Assembly: GCA_017948555.1 (NCBI GenBank)
Contig: JAFMYY010000029.1
Span: 1-62,583 of the forward strand
Direction: 5' to 3'
Length of the DNA stretch: 62,583 bases
From: Cesiribacteraceae bacterium YIM B00369
GTDB lineage: Bacteria > Bacteroidota > Bacteroidia > Cytophagales > Cyclobacteriaceae
How positions within the stretch are numbered: the stretch's first letter is position 1; each line of letters begins with the position of its first letter. The translations under genes were made by a program, and so were the position numbers. This document shows, one piece after another, positions 18,121-28,032 of the stretch. Under the pieces are notes generated by a model, which saw only the letters and a program-made list of their open reading frames with translations, was not told the origin of the DNA and searched no databases.

Positions 18121-21100
18121 TTACCAGAATTTATTCTCTTTTCCAAAACCAACCATCATACCGGCAAGCTGCGGATTGAGTGCTTTCCAGCAGATCTGAA
18201 GCTTTTCTGATATAGCCTGGGTACGCTCAGATACCAGCATAACATTGCTTTCATTAATCTCCAGAATTCTGATGTTTACAATAATATGCTCAATGAACTC
18301 CTTCATCTTCGGATCTTCAAATTTCTCCAGGATCAGGTCAGGGAACTCCTCAACCGGCACCAGTTTAACCTCCGGAAAATGAGGTTTAATTACTATATTA
18401 TAGATATCGCGAAGGCTATAATAATGTGAATTGTAAACGTGGAATACCTCATTAATCAGGCACTCCCGGCCGGCAAATTTCACAATAGCCTCTGCTGTTG
18501 TATTGATAAAGGAGAAATCATAAAACTTGTGGTCCATATCCGGCACCATTCCTAAATGAATGAAAGAGCGCAGCATCATATAAAATGCACTGTTTTCAGA
18601 ATTATCCTGGAATTTGCCTGTCTCATTGTTAAACACAAGACTGCCGACCCTGAATATATTGGCTTCCACACCTTCTTCTATTGCTTTGAATATAATTTTC
18701 TCAGCATCAAGCTTCGACTGCAAATAGATGGTATTATTCTCATCCGGAATTTTCTCCACCCTGTCATATTCACTGAATACATAATCCTGCCCGAACGATA
18801 CGCCCGCTGTTGAAACATGGTGCAAGCGCTTGGGAGATCCTGTTTTTGCAAGATTTACCAATTCCTGAACGCCAACCGTATTTCCCCTGTATTCTTCTTC
18901 AAACCCATAATGCTTCACATTGGCTGCCGGATTAATAATAGTATCTGTTTTTGCGGAAACAAAATTATATACGTCCTGCGAAAGGCCCAGCAGAGGTTTT
19001 TCCATCTCACCACACAGGATATGAATTCTTTCCGCATACCTTGCATAAAACTGCTCACCGTAAAAGAATATTGTTTTCTTTTCCAGCCGCTCTCTGGCTG
19101 CCACTTCATTTTCCGCCCTTATGAGCACATGCACATTTGCTCCGGTTGTAGTCAGGAGTTCATTCAGGATATGAATACCGAGGTACCCGGTGCATCCGGT
19201 AAGTAAAACCTCTTCCATCCTCTGCTCCCTGCCCGGAAGCTGAAAATTATCTTTCAGCATCTTTTCCCTGTAGCGGGCTTTTTGCTCTTCGGCCCGGCGA
19301 ATGGTTTCCGCGTTCAAAGGTTCTACTTTAATGCGCCTCAGGGTTTCCATCAGATTCCCCTTTTTATACACAAGGTTCGCAGCCAGCTCCCTGATTGTGG
19401 GATATTTAAAGATGGTCGTAAGCTTTACCTCAAAATCTTTAGAAAGTTTATGCAGTACTTTCATAGCCCTCAGCGAGTGTCCGCCAATGTCGAAGAAATT
19501 ATCATGCACACTAACTTCTGAAATTCCCAGCACCTCTTTCCATATTTCCACCAGCTGTTCTTCGGTTTCATTAGCGGGAGCTTCAAAGCTTACCTTACTT
19601 AAAATTACAGGGTCCGGGAGTTTGGCCAGATCGAGTTTCCCGCTGTTGTTAAGCGGCAGTGCTTCAAGCTGCATCAGGGCTGTTGGAATCATATAATCCG
19701 GCAGTTTACCGGCAAGTACAGAAGCAATTTCAGCCTGATCCAGTTTAGAGGAAGCTGTATAATAGCCAGTCAGGGAATTATCATCCTGCCGGTTCTTTTT
19801 CACCACCACTCTGGCTTCTTTTATACCGTTAATGTTAAGGAGCTCATTTTCTATTTCTGAAAGTTCTATCCTGAAGCCTCTTATTTTTACCTGGGTGTCG
19901 GCCCTGCCTAAAAATTCGAGTTCATAATCTTCATTCCACCGCACCAGGTCACCTGTATTATATATGCGCTCCCCCGGTTTATAAGGATTTTCCACAAAAC
20001 GCTGCTCCGTAAGCTCAGGGCTGTTTAAATAGCCTTTGGCCACTCCATCGCCACCCACGTATAAAACACCTTCCCCGCCCGGCACCACCAGCTTTAATTT
20101 GTTGTCCAGCACATAGCAGGTAGAGTTATTAATTGGTTTACCAATAGGCACAGCACCATTATAAGGCCGGCTTACGGTATGAGAGGTCGATGCAACTGTG
20201 TTCTCCGTTGGCCCGTATAAATTCACTATTTTAGTAAATTTATTATGCTGCAATAATTTATTTACATGCTTTGCAGACATTGCCTCACCACCCGTCATTA
20301 CCCATTTTAAATTATCGAAAACGGTAACATCCTGCTCTATAAGGGTTACAAATGCAGCTGCAATTACAAAAGAAACAGTAATATTATTTTGTGCGATGTA
20401 AGCCTTCAACCTTTCGGCATTAAGCAAAAGCTCAGAGTCAATAATGTGCATGGGAATTCCGTTTGCCAGGCAACTCCAGATTTCCAGTGTGGACGCATCA
20501 AACTCCATGGAGCCGGTTTGAAGCATTCTGTCCCCCTCTTCAAATTTCACAAAGTTATTGTTTTGCACCAGCCTCAACACGTTCCGGTGAGTAACAATTA
20601 CGCCTTTTGGCTTACCTGTGGAACCGGAAGTGTATATTATATGGGCAGCATCATCCGGTTGGGTTTCCTCCTGTGAGAATGTCCTGTCAGAATATTTGTT
20701 CAGGTCCTTCAGGGAGTATTGGTACTTATGCCGTACACCTGCTGAGGGAGCCGCTTTTTTATCCACATGCAGCAAAGCATCATACCTGTAGCGGGTAAGT
20801 TCATTTTCTATGGTATGAATCTTTCCGGAAAACCTTACCTCACGGATTCCCCGGATATCAAATCTCAGATCTTCAAAGAACTCTTTGGCGTAAAAAATTT
20901 CATTGCTGAAATCTGTTTTCACTTTGTATCCTTTGCCAATATTGTTCTTTTTAAACTCGTTCAGCGACTGGATAAAAGCTTCCCTGGTCCCTTCATCCAT
21001 TACATCACCGAGAAAAATAATTCCCGTGTCTTTCATGAGGTGTACTACTTTAGTAAGCACATCCCTAAGGTAATTATGGCCCTCAAAGCACTGGATTACA

Positions 21101-22725
21101 CTATTAATGATCACCACATCAAAGCCATTCTCCTCCACCTGATCTATTTCATGAGCAGCAAGGCTCTTCAGTTTTACGTTAGAAATGCCCTTTGAAGCAA
21201 CAATCTGTCTGTTCTTTTCTATTATTACCCTGGAAATATCGGTACCATAATACAAAGCTGTATCAGGAGCCAGTTCAAACATACTTATTCCTGAAGCGCA
21301 GCCAATTTCCAATACTCTCGATTCTTTATTGAGCAGGGGCTTAAGCTTATTCAGGATGTTATCCCGGTACTCATCCATTTCTGCTCTTGAAATGTTTTCT
21401 CCTGTATAACTGTTCTGCCAGCCACCGCCACCAATATCGTCAGTAGCTGTTTCACCAACATGCTCCCACAGTTTCCGGCTGTTAAGTTCATTTTTAAAAG
21501 TGCTTTCTTCTTTTTCTTTGCGGCTGTCAATACTGTCAATACAAAGAAAAGCTTCTAAATGAGGACATTCCCACTGTAGTTTATTCAAAAGCTTTATATG
21601 TGCTTTAGAAGAAATAATGGCTCTAATGCAGGAGTCGTTCAGGATCATCCGGATCCTGTCGGCAGGGTAGCGTGGAGAAACGGGGAGGTAAGCTCCTCCT
21701 GCCTTCAGAATTCCCAGCATACACGCAACAGTGTGGAAAGATTTCTGAAGTAAAATACCTACAGGTTCTTCTTTGCTGATTTTAACGGTATGGGTTAAAT
21801 AGTTGGCAATCCTGTCGGAATACTGATCCAGCCCCCGGTAGGTAAGGTTGTCATTACCTGATACCACAGCTATTGCTTCGGGCTTTTTGGCTGCCCATTC
21901 CCGGAATATTTTAACCAGGTTTGCACCTGAGGGATAGGGAGCACCGGTATTATTTAATATATGCAAAAGCATTTCTTCCTCACCTGCTTCCAGTATAGAT
22001 AATTCACCTACAGGCATATCGGCATTTGAGAGCAGGCAATTGATAGTGTGCTGCAGCCTGGCTGTAAACACTTTGATAAAACCACCGGAAAATAATTTAC
22101 CGTTATAAATACATTGCAGCTCCATTCCGTCAGCTGTTTTTTCAAACAGAAGGTCAAGCTCTGATGCTTTATAAAAGGAGTGTATGTTCTTTAAATACAG
22201 GGATGTTTCAGGGCTTTTGTATTCTTCAATAACATCAAGCGGGTAATGCTGATGCTGAAAGGCTGCAGCAATCCTTTCCTTTTCAGCTTTTAAAATTTCC
22301 TTAAAGTTATTTTCAGGATTGAGCACATTATAAACAGGTAAAAGCTGCTCAGTAAAGAAAACATTTTCATTATTTTTATTTCCTTTTACAGGAAGACCTA
22401 ATACAAAACCTTCACGTCCCTCATATTTATAAAGCAGAAACCTGTATGAAGCCATAAGGATAATCAGCATAGCCTCAGGATTTCCTTTGGATGCCTTTTC
22501 CAGGCGGGCATAAACATTACTCTCCAGGCTGAAGGAGTATTCCTTCTGCTCATAACTGAGTGTCCGGCAATAACTATAGGGCAGTCGTGTTTCTTCTGTT
22601 TTCTTTTTCAGCTCTTCCCTCCAGTATTTACCCGATTTTTCAAATTCAGGTAAAGATAACAACCGGGATCTTTCTAATACATTCTCCATAAAACTGACTG
22701 GATTGATATGGTTAATTTGCTGCAC
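18121..22725 (-). CDS. NRPS: half-condensation, methyltransferase-interrupted A domain, carrier, terminal reductase
   Basis: The 1534-aa synthetase module reads in order: residues 1-245, the C-terminal lobe of a condensation domain with no HHxxxDG; 265-400, first part of an adenylation domain to core A2 (LKAGGAYLPV); 405-685, an inserted SAM methyltransferase (EIGCASG at 473-479, VVIINSVIQCFEGHNYL, FLGDV); 690-1035, rest of the A domain with IIYTSGSTGKPKG and A10 lysine K1030; 1070-1120, carrier with GGHSL (S1084); 1170-1534, reductase with GCTGYLG, T1306 and Y1334-x3-K1338. The reductase should release the chain as an aldehyde or alcohol. By-eye specificity code: D-A-L-F-M-G-L-V-A-K, no confident amino acid. 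It starts 50 bp after the first NRPS gene and is surely co-transcribed. Confidence 0.93.
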   Translation of the reverse strand: MQQINHINPVSFMENVLERSRLLSLPEFEKSGKYWREELKKKTEETRLPYSYCRTLSYEQKEYSFSLESNVYARLEKASKGNPEAMLIILMASYRFLLYKYEGREGFVLGLPVKGNKNNENVFFTEQLLPVYNVLNPENNFKEILKAEKERIAAAFQHQHYPLDVIEEYKSPETSLYLKNIHSFYKASELDLLFEKTADGMELQCIYNGKLFSGGFIKVFTARLQHTINCLLSNADMPVGELSILEAGEEEMLLHILNNTGAPYPSGANLVKIFREWAAKKPEAIAVVSGNDNLTYRGLDQYSDRIANYLTHTVKISKEEPVGILLQKSFHTVACMLGILKAGGAYLPVSPRYPADRIRMILNDSCIRAIISSKAHIKLLNKLQWECPHLEAFLCIDSIDSRKEKEESTFKNELNSRKLWEHVGETATDDIGGGGWQNSYTGENISRAEMDEYRDNILNKLKPLLNKESRVLEIGCASGISMFELAPDTALYYGTDISRVIIEKNRQIVASKGISNVKLKSLAAHEIDQVEENGFDVVIINSVIQCFEGHNYLRDVLTKVVHLMKDTGIIFLGDVMDEGTREAFIQSLNEFKKNNIGKGYKVKTDFSNEIFYAKEFFEDLRFDIRGIREVRFSGKIHTIENELTRYRYDALLHVDKKAAPSAGVRHKYQYSLKDLNKYSDRTFSQEETQPDDAAHIIYTSGSTGKPKGVIVTHRNVLRLVQNNNFVKFEEGDRMLQTGSMEFDASTLEIWSCLANGIPMHIIDSELLLNAERLKAYIAQNNITVSFVIAAAFVTLIEQDVTVFDNLKWVMTGGEAMSAKHVNKLLQHNKFTKIVNLYGPTENTVASTSHTVSRPYNGAVPIGKPINNSTCYVLDNKLKLVVPGGEGVLYVGGDGVAKGYLNSPELTEQRFVENPYKPGERIYNTGDLVRWNEDYELEFLGRADTQVKIRGFRIELSEIENELLNINGIKEARVVVKKNRQDDNSLTGYYTASSKLDQAEIASVLAGKLPDYMIPTALMQLEALPLNNSGKLDLAKLPDPVILSKVSFEAPANETEEQLVEIWKEVLGISEVSVHDNFFDIGGHSLRAMKVLHKLSKDFEVKLTTIFKYPTIRELAANLVYKKGNLMETLRRIKVEPLNAETIRRAEEQKARYREKMLKDNFQLPGREQRMEEVLLTGCTGYLGIHILNELLTTTGANVHVLIRAENEVAARERLEKKTIFFYGEQFYARYAERIHILCGEMEKPLLGLSQDVYNFVSAKTDTIINPAANVKHYGFEEEYRGNTVGVQELVNLAKTGSPKRLHHVSTAGVSFGQDYVFSEYDRVEKIPDENNTIYLQSKLDAEKIIFKAIEEGVEANIFRVGSLVFNNETGKFQDNSENSAFYMMLRSFIHLGMVPDMDHKFYDFSFINTTAEAIVKFAGRECLINEVFHVYNSHYYSLRDIYNIVIKPHFPEVKLVPVEEFPDLILEKFEDPKMKEFIEHIIVNIRILEINESNVMLVSERTQAISEKLQICWKALNPQLAGMMVGFGKENKFW

Positions 22726-22775
22726 CTTAAGGGCACAGGTTTTGGTTTATCTATTGTATTGACAGAAACAGCTTG

Positions 22776-25700
22776 TCAGATATCAAACTCAACATCGGCT
22801 ATTGAACTTTCTTCTGTCAGCTGTATCCTTAAATCTGATATCATTGCGTTATCGATAAAGCTGATTTCCTCAAGGAGTGCAGCAGGATTCGAAACAGCTT
22901 TTCCGGCTAATTTTATGAAGTTTTCAGCAAGTCCGGATATATAGGACTGGCTGAACATGCCGGTATTATACTCCACCTCCAGAACAAAGGAATCCTTCTG
23001 CTCCACTATTAAAAAAGAGAAATCGAACTTAGACGTGGCTGTTGCATTTTCATACTTTAAAGACAGGCCCGGTAAGGCCTTATCACTGAAAAAGTCTATA
23101 TTCTGAACCACAAATAAGGTGTCAATGAGGGGGATTTTGGTTGATTTACCACTTAAGCCGAGCCTTGAAATCAGCAGCTCGAATGGGTACTCCTGGTATT
23201 CAAATGCCTCCAGAACCATTTGCTTTACATTTTGCAAAAAGCGGCTGAATGTAATTTCAGGGGAAACTGTTGCTCTTAACGCAAGGGTATTTACAAACAT
23301 GCCCATCATTTGCTGAACCTCTTCCCTTTTCCTGTTAGCCACAGCCGTTCCGGTTACAATGTCCTCCTGATTGGTATATTTAGACAGCAGCAGGTAATAC
23401 ACAGCCAGCAGTAACTGATAATCGGAAACATCCTGCTGTACAGCGTAGCTTTTTAAGTCCGCATACAGCTCTTTTCCTATAGTAAAAGAAAGGCGTTCAC
23501 CGGAAGAAGCTCTACGCTCCGGTCTGTCCCTGTCTGCAGGCATTTTAAGCTTCGGAATATCTTTATAAATATTCAACCAGTAGTTTTCATGTCTGTCAAA
23601 ATAGCCTCCCGCAGCATGCTGCTTATTTTCCCATTCAGCATAGTCCCTGTACTGAAGGTCAGGTTTTGGCAACGTCTCCCCGTTTGATATCCTGATAAAT
23701 TCATTTACTAATAATCCTATAGAGGTGCCATCGGCAATAATATGATGGGTATCGAATATTATGGCCATACCACCCTGAGCTATCCGGCAGTAAGCTGCAT
23801 TCATAACAGGTGCAGTACTTAAATCAAACGGACGGACGAACTGCTTTGCCACATCAGATAAGTCCTCCTGATCTATTATTCCTTCATACGATAGCTTTAT
23901 TTCTGCTTCCGGCAAAACCTCCTGTACCAGCTCACCTGCCTGAATATCGAAGCGTGTGCGCAAAACCTCATGCCTGCCTGATAATATTTTTAAAGCTGCT
24001 GTTACAGCACTTTCCGTAAGTTGTTTATCGAATCGCAATACAATAGAAACATTGTAGCTCACATCTTCCTTATCGGTGCAGTTCATGAGGTACATCCTTT
24101 TTTGTGCTGCCGAGGTGGCATAGTACCTTTTTGCCGGGGCCGGTGGTATTGGCTGGTAAGAGGAAAGCTGAGCCGTACTTATAAAGCCGAGTATTTCTTT
24201 TAATTGCGGGTTTCTGTATATTTCTGATACAGGAAATTCGATATTAAATTCTTTAGTAATTTTAGCGGCGAGCCGGGCTGCTTTAAGGGAGTGTCCCCCC
24301 ATCAAAAAGAAGTTGTCTTTTAAACTCAGTTGCCTTACAGCCAAGACCTCTTTGCAAATATTCAATAACTTTCCCTCCGCCTCTTCAGGCTGGTCATTTC
24401 CGTTATCTTCAGGAAGTGCTTCCACATCAAATGGGGAAGGCAGGGCCTCCTTATCTATTTTACCGTTTGTGGTTAAGCTGAATGCAGGTACCTGTATAAA
24501 CCAGTGTGGCACCATAAAGTGCGGCAGTTCTTCCAGCAGCTTTTCTCTCAGGTACTCTCCCTTTACTTCCTCCTGTGCTGTAAAATAAGCACAAAGGTAC
24601 TTTTCGCCACCATGCTCAATTACGCTCACATGGGCATTGGTAATGGCCGCAGTTTGCAGCAAAGTATACTCTATAGCACCGAGTTCAATCCTGTGGCCGA
24701 GTATTTTAACCTGGTTATCCTTCCTGCCGAAAATGATCAGGTTTCCGTCAGCTGCTTTTTTTACAATGTCGCCTGTACGGTAAATCCGTTCACCACTATC
24801 GGGATTAATTAGAAATGCCTTCTCAGTGAGCTCCGGCTTATTAATGTATCCTTTGGCCAGACCGATACCTGCTATATATAACTCCCCGGCTTCACCATCT
24901 TCCACAGGCTTTAAATCTTCGCCAAGTATATAAAATGTAATACCGGGTATGGCTTTACCTATCGGAATATAATTTTCGTAATTATGGTCCGGCAACACCT
25001 GGTGAAGAGATACACATACAGATGCTTCAGTAGGACCATAGGCATTAAAGTACCTCTTTGTTTTGCTGTAATGCAGGGCATCGGCTATATTACAGGCTTC
25101 CCCGGCTGTAACTATTGTTTTAACATCAGTTAATTCCGGACGGCCAAGGCTGTTCAGGAATACCGGCGGGAGCAGAATAAAAGTCAGTTTCTGCCTGCTG
25201 ATAAAATCCAGAAAAAGAGCTCTGTCAAGAATTGTTTCCTTATCAACAACCACCAAAGTGGAGCCGGATAAAAGAGCAATAAACATTTCATAAACGGAGG
25301 CATCGAAAGATATGGAAGCAAACTGCAGGACTCTATCGTTAATACCTAACTGATAAACCTCAATCTGGTGCAGGCACATATTTACAAAACCAGCATGCTC
25401 CACCATTACCCCTTTAGGCTTACCGGTAGTGCCGGAGGTATAGATCAGGTAAGCAATATTATCCGGATCCGAACTAACGATTCGGCTACAACTTACCTGC
25501 CCCTGTAATTGATCAATATTAAATTCAGTTACCTCCTCATGGTGCCCGCTGTATGCGGAGGAAGTGATGAGATACTTTGTATTGCTGTCTTCCAGCATAT
25601 AGTTTATCCTTACCGCAGGATAGCCAGGATCTACAGGAAGATAAGTTGCACCGGCTTTCATCACGGCCAGTACAGAAACAATAAGGTTTATGCCTTTATC

Positions 25701-25925
25701 AAGCTTTACTGCTACTATATCCCCTTTTTTTATGCCTTTATCTGTGAGATAACGGGCTACATAAGCGGCCCTTTCATTTAAGGTTTTATAAGAAGCTGAC
25801 TGATTGTTATGAATAACAGCCTCCGCTTCAGGACAGGAATGTGCTATGGTTTCAAATAAAGAATGGATGCTCTCACTCTCAATTTTGGCCAATAAGCTAT
25901 TAGCTGTCACCGTAAGATGCGACAT
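22776..25925 (-). CDS. NRPS loading module: A-T-C
   Basis: The 1049-aa protein starts directly with an adenylation domain (about 20-500: LIYTSGTTGKPKG at 160-172, NAYGPTE at 294-300, YRTGD, A10 lysine K489), then a carrier protein (GGHSL, S546) and a full condensation domain (600-1030) whose catalytic HHIIADG is at 727-733. A module beginning with A and lacking a leading C domain is an initiation module. Residues lining the pocket, aligned to GrsA by eye, read D-A-Y-L-V-A-A-V-C-K, close to the GrsA phenylalanine code D-A-W-T-I-A-A-I-C-K, so an aromatic or bulky hydrophobic residue is likely. It feeds the module encoded at 18121-22725. Confidence 0.94.
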   Translation of the reverse strand: MSHLTVTANSLLAKIESESIHSLFETIAHSCPEAEAVIHNNQSASYKTLNERAAYVARYLTDKGIKKGDIVAVKLDKGINLIVSVLAVMKAGATYLPVDPGYPAVRINYMLEDSNTKYLITSSAYSGHHEEVTEFNIDQLQGQVSCSRIVSSDPDNIAYLIYTSGTTGKPKGVMVEHAGFVNMCLHQIEVYQLGINDRVLQFASISFDASVYEMFIALLSGSTLVVVDKETILDRALFLDFISRQKLTFILLPPVFLNSLGRPELTDVKTIVTAGEACNIADALHYSKTKRYFNAYGPTEASVCVSLHQVLPDHNYENYIPIGKAIPGITFYILGEDLKPVEDGEAGELYIAGIGLAKGYINKPELTEKAFLINPDSGERIYRTGDIVKKAADGNLIIFGRKDNQVKILGHRIELGAIEYTLLQTAAITNAHVSVIEHGGEKYLCAYFTAQEEVKGEYLREKLLEELPHFMVPHWFIQVPAFSLTTNGKIDKEALPSPFDVEALPEDNGNDQPEEAEGKLLNICKEVLAVRQLSLKDNFFLMGGHSLKAARLAAKITKEFNIEFPVSEIYRNPQLKEILGFISTAQLSSYQPIPPAPAKRYYATSAAQKRMYLMNCTDKEDVSYNVSIVLRFDKQLTESAVTAALKILSGRHEVLRTRFDIQAGELVQEVLPEAEIKLSYEGIIDQEDLSDVAKQFVRPFDLSTAPVMNAAYCRIAQGGMAIIFDTHHIIADGTSIGLLVNEFIRISNGETLPKPDLQYRDYAEWENKQHAAGGYFDRHENYWLNIYKDIPKLKMPADRDRPERRASSGERLSFTIGKELYADLKSYAVQQDVSDYQLLLAVYYLLLSKYTNQEDIVTGTAVANRKREEVQQMMGMFVNTLALRATVSPEITFSRFLQNVKQMVLEAFEYQEYPFELLISRLGLSGKSTKIPLIDTLFVVQNIDFFSDKALPGLSLKYENATATSKFDFSFLIVEQKDSFVLEVEYNTGMFSQSYISGLAENFIKLAGKAVSNPAALLEEISFIDNAMISDLRIQLTEESSIADVEFDI

Positions 25926-25960
25926 AGAAGATTAATTTTTTCGAACCGGGTGGGAAATGT

Positions 25961-26006
25961 TAAAAAAAAATGTTTCATGAAGAGGTGACACCCCATCATG
26001 AAACAT
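25961..26006 (-). terminator. Terminator/attenuator between the STAS-like gene and the NRPS operon
   Basis: A perfect 11-bp stem, ATGTTTCATGA (25970-25980) with TCATGAAACAT (25996-26006), is followed on the minus strand by nine T. It ends the STAS-like transcript 12 bp after its stop, leaving about 35-45 nt before the NRPS start codon, where no consensus -7 box was found. Confidence 0.75.
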
Positions 26007-26017
26007 AAGGAAATCAA

Positions 26018-26428
26018 TCAAGCAAGTACTCCTTCACTTTCAGCGAGCCACTGTTTGGCCTCATCCAGCCTGGTGAAGTTCTTTATCTCAATCTTTTGAT
26101 TTTGCACAGTTGCTATCATATTATTTGCCGATGCTTTTCCGAATACATCTTCAGGCATAATTACCGCCTGTTTTTTATAGCAACCAGCCGAAACTGCTTT
26201 TGATGCCCAGATGGTACCTGCCCACTCCTGATCTTTCACTCCCACAACTTTCATCAGCCTGATATCAGATATCCAGTTTTTAATCTTATACTTTTTGGCT
26301 ATCTCTAAAGACTTATCAAGTGCTTCCCTATACTTAAGGCTCGGAATAAAACCCTTCCATGTTAAAAGGATTGCGGTAGAATCATTTACTAACTCAACAA
26401 TGATTGATTCATTCTGAAACTGGATCAT
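26018..26428 (-). CDS. STAS/SpoIIAA-like protein
   Basis: The 136-aa cytosolic protein has the alternating beta/alpha pattern of the STAS/SEC14-like proteins common in Bacteroidota: an N-terminal strand pair, ILLTWKGFIPSLKYREALDKSLEI, then KKYKIKNWISDIRLMKVV, and a final FTRLDEAKQWLAE helix. No kinase or phosphorylatable serine motif could be confirmed. Such proteins often bind partners or small ligands in signalling. It lies immediately upstream of the NRPS genes on the same strand but is separated by a strong terminator, so a shared role with the peptide is only positional inference. Confidence 0.65.
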   Translation of the reverse strand: MIQFQNESIIVELVNDSTAILLTWKGFIPSLKYREALDKSLEIAKKYKIKNWISDIRLMKVVGVKDQEWAGTIWASKAVSAGCYKKQAVIMPEDVFGKASANNMIATVQNQKIEIKNFTRLDEAKQWLAESEGVLA

Positions 26429-27281
26429 AGAACAAGAAATTTAAATTATTTGGTGTTTTTTTTTTACAAATTGAAAATTCTGTAAATTAAAAACCACCGG
26501 CTTAAATTAACCCTCTGCAAATAAAAACCTGCAAAGACTTTATACCAGTGTTTTAAATTTTACAGCAGTAAATGTAATTGGGATAATTTAAAAAGTACAT
26601 CCTCTCCCCCCATCAGGGTAATTCCACATCCTGTTAAGGGTGTAACCTTTTGGCCAGACTTTAGTAAAAGGACTAAAAAAAACGGAACAGGATCATAGGA
26701 TGAATTAAGTGCATCTTTCCGATACTCAACATAACAACCTGTATATAAGGGTATTGAAAATACTAATCCGGCACATTCCAACTTTTACTTGAATAAATCT
26801 GACCTTCCCTTTTTTTATGAACAGGTATATATGTACAAAAAATTTCGTAATCGATTGAAATTCACATGCCACTGTGATGCCTGATTTTTAATCATCAAAT
26901 CCGGTAAGTTTATTATATATCATTCCATAATTATCCTCTTTAACCGAATTAAAATATCTGGTAAAACTTGAAACTCATCCCCGGCATTATCCCAAAAGCA
27001 AGAATTATAATTACTTTGTTTCTAATGTAAGAAACCAGCAAAAAAAACAGATTAACAAAGAGGAATAAGGCCATAAAATTTATAAAAACCTGAATATCAT
27101 GGTGTATTTTTCCAAAAAAAAATTATACTGTTCAAATAAGATCCAAATGGTTACAAAAATTTGCTTTCCTCCTCTGCTTAAATATTTTATACATTCTTAT
27201 TTTTTTTTATATTTTAACGGTTAATGAATATTTAAACCTCATATTTACACAACCTGCTTCCAGTAAATTAAGACTATCTGA
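26429..27281. other. AT-rich gene-free gap between NRPS locus and PPTase gene
   Basis: This 853-bp stretch holds homopolymers and no convincing gene. A 73-codon minus-strand frame (26560-26781) has unusual composition and no signal, so it is not called. Promoters for the divergent STAS-like and PPTase genes must lie here, but no consensus box was recognised. Confidence 0.5.
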
Positions 27282-27935
27282 ATGTCCGTTTTAGTTTTAT
27301 ACACAGATTATGATTATTGTATTTATGAAAGTTTCCTGGAGACCTTCAAAGATATTTTACCCGAAGCCATAAAGGAACAGGCATATAAAATAAGGAGGTG
27401 GGAAGACCGGCAGGCTTTTCTGTTAGGAAAATTACTGGTATGGAAAGGGCTCCGGGAATATCGGTACACTAATGATTGCCTGCATAAGCTGTGGAAAAAT
27501 CAGTTCGGAAAACCTTATATTGATTCGAACGTTTTCTTCAACCTTTCCCATTCCGGACGCTATGTTATTTGTGCTTTTCATACAGAGGAAATAGGGATTG
27601 ATATTGAAAATATCTGCAATATTGATATTGATGATTTTATAAGTTTCTTCTCCGCACAGGAAATCACTTGTTTAAAATCTTCCACCACCCCTTTGAAGGA
27701 TTTTTTCAGGCTGATGACTCTAAAAGAAAGTGTGGTAAAAGCAGCAGGCAAAGGCATTTCCATTCCCCTACACCTTGTTAATGCCTTACATAAAGGTACA
27801 ATGCAGTATGGAGAAGAAAAGTGGTTTGTAAAGGAAATCAGCGGGTTTGAGAATTGCTATTGCTCCCTGGCAGGCTATAAAGAACTGCCAGATTTAATTT
27901 TAGAGAAAGTGGATTTCGAACAGTTAAAGCCGTAA
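27282..27935 (+). CDS. 4'-phosphopantetheinyl transferase, Sfp type
   Basis: The 217-aa enzyme transfers phosphopantetheine from CoA onto carrier-domain serines. Magnesium-binding residues IGIDIEN (D107, E109) and the LKESVVKAAGKGIS segment (K148, E149, K153) match Sfp. The tryptophan usually found in the FxxxWxxKE motif is replaced by methionine (FFRLMTLKE, M145), as seen in other divergent members. NLSHSGRY near residue 87 is the substrate-binding signature. Position 850 bp from the NRPS genes, divergent, makes it the natural activator of S546 and S1084 in those proteins. It ends in a strong bidirectional terminator. Confidence 0.92.
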   Translation: MSVLVLYTDYDYCIYESFLETFKDILPEAIKEQAYKIRRWEDRQAFLLGKLLVWKGLREYRYTNDCLHKLWKNQFGKPYIDSNVFFNLSHSGRYVICAFHTEEIGIDIENICNIDIDDFISFFSAQEITCLKSSTTPLKDFFRLMTLKESVVKAAGKGISIPLHLVNALHKGTMQYGEEKWFVKEISGFENCYCSLAGYKELPDLILEKVDFEQLKP

Positions 27936-28032
27936 GAGCTAATAACAGAAAAGCAGCTGCCGGATGCAAAAAAATATTCCATTCTGCAGCCCAACTTTAA
28001 AAATCGCCATTTCAGGACGGGACAAAACCAAC

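Noticed and set aside
26560-26781. 73-codon minus-strand frame upstream of the STAS-like gene
   Set aside because: Lies in AT-rich gap DNA, no family resemblance and no promoter; likely chance.
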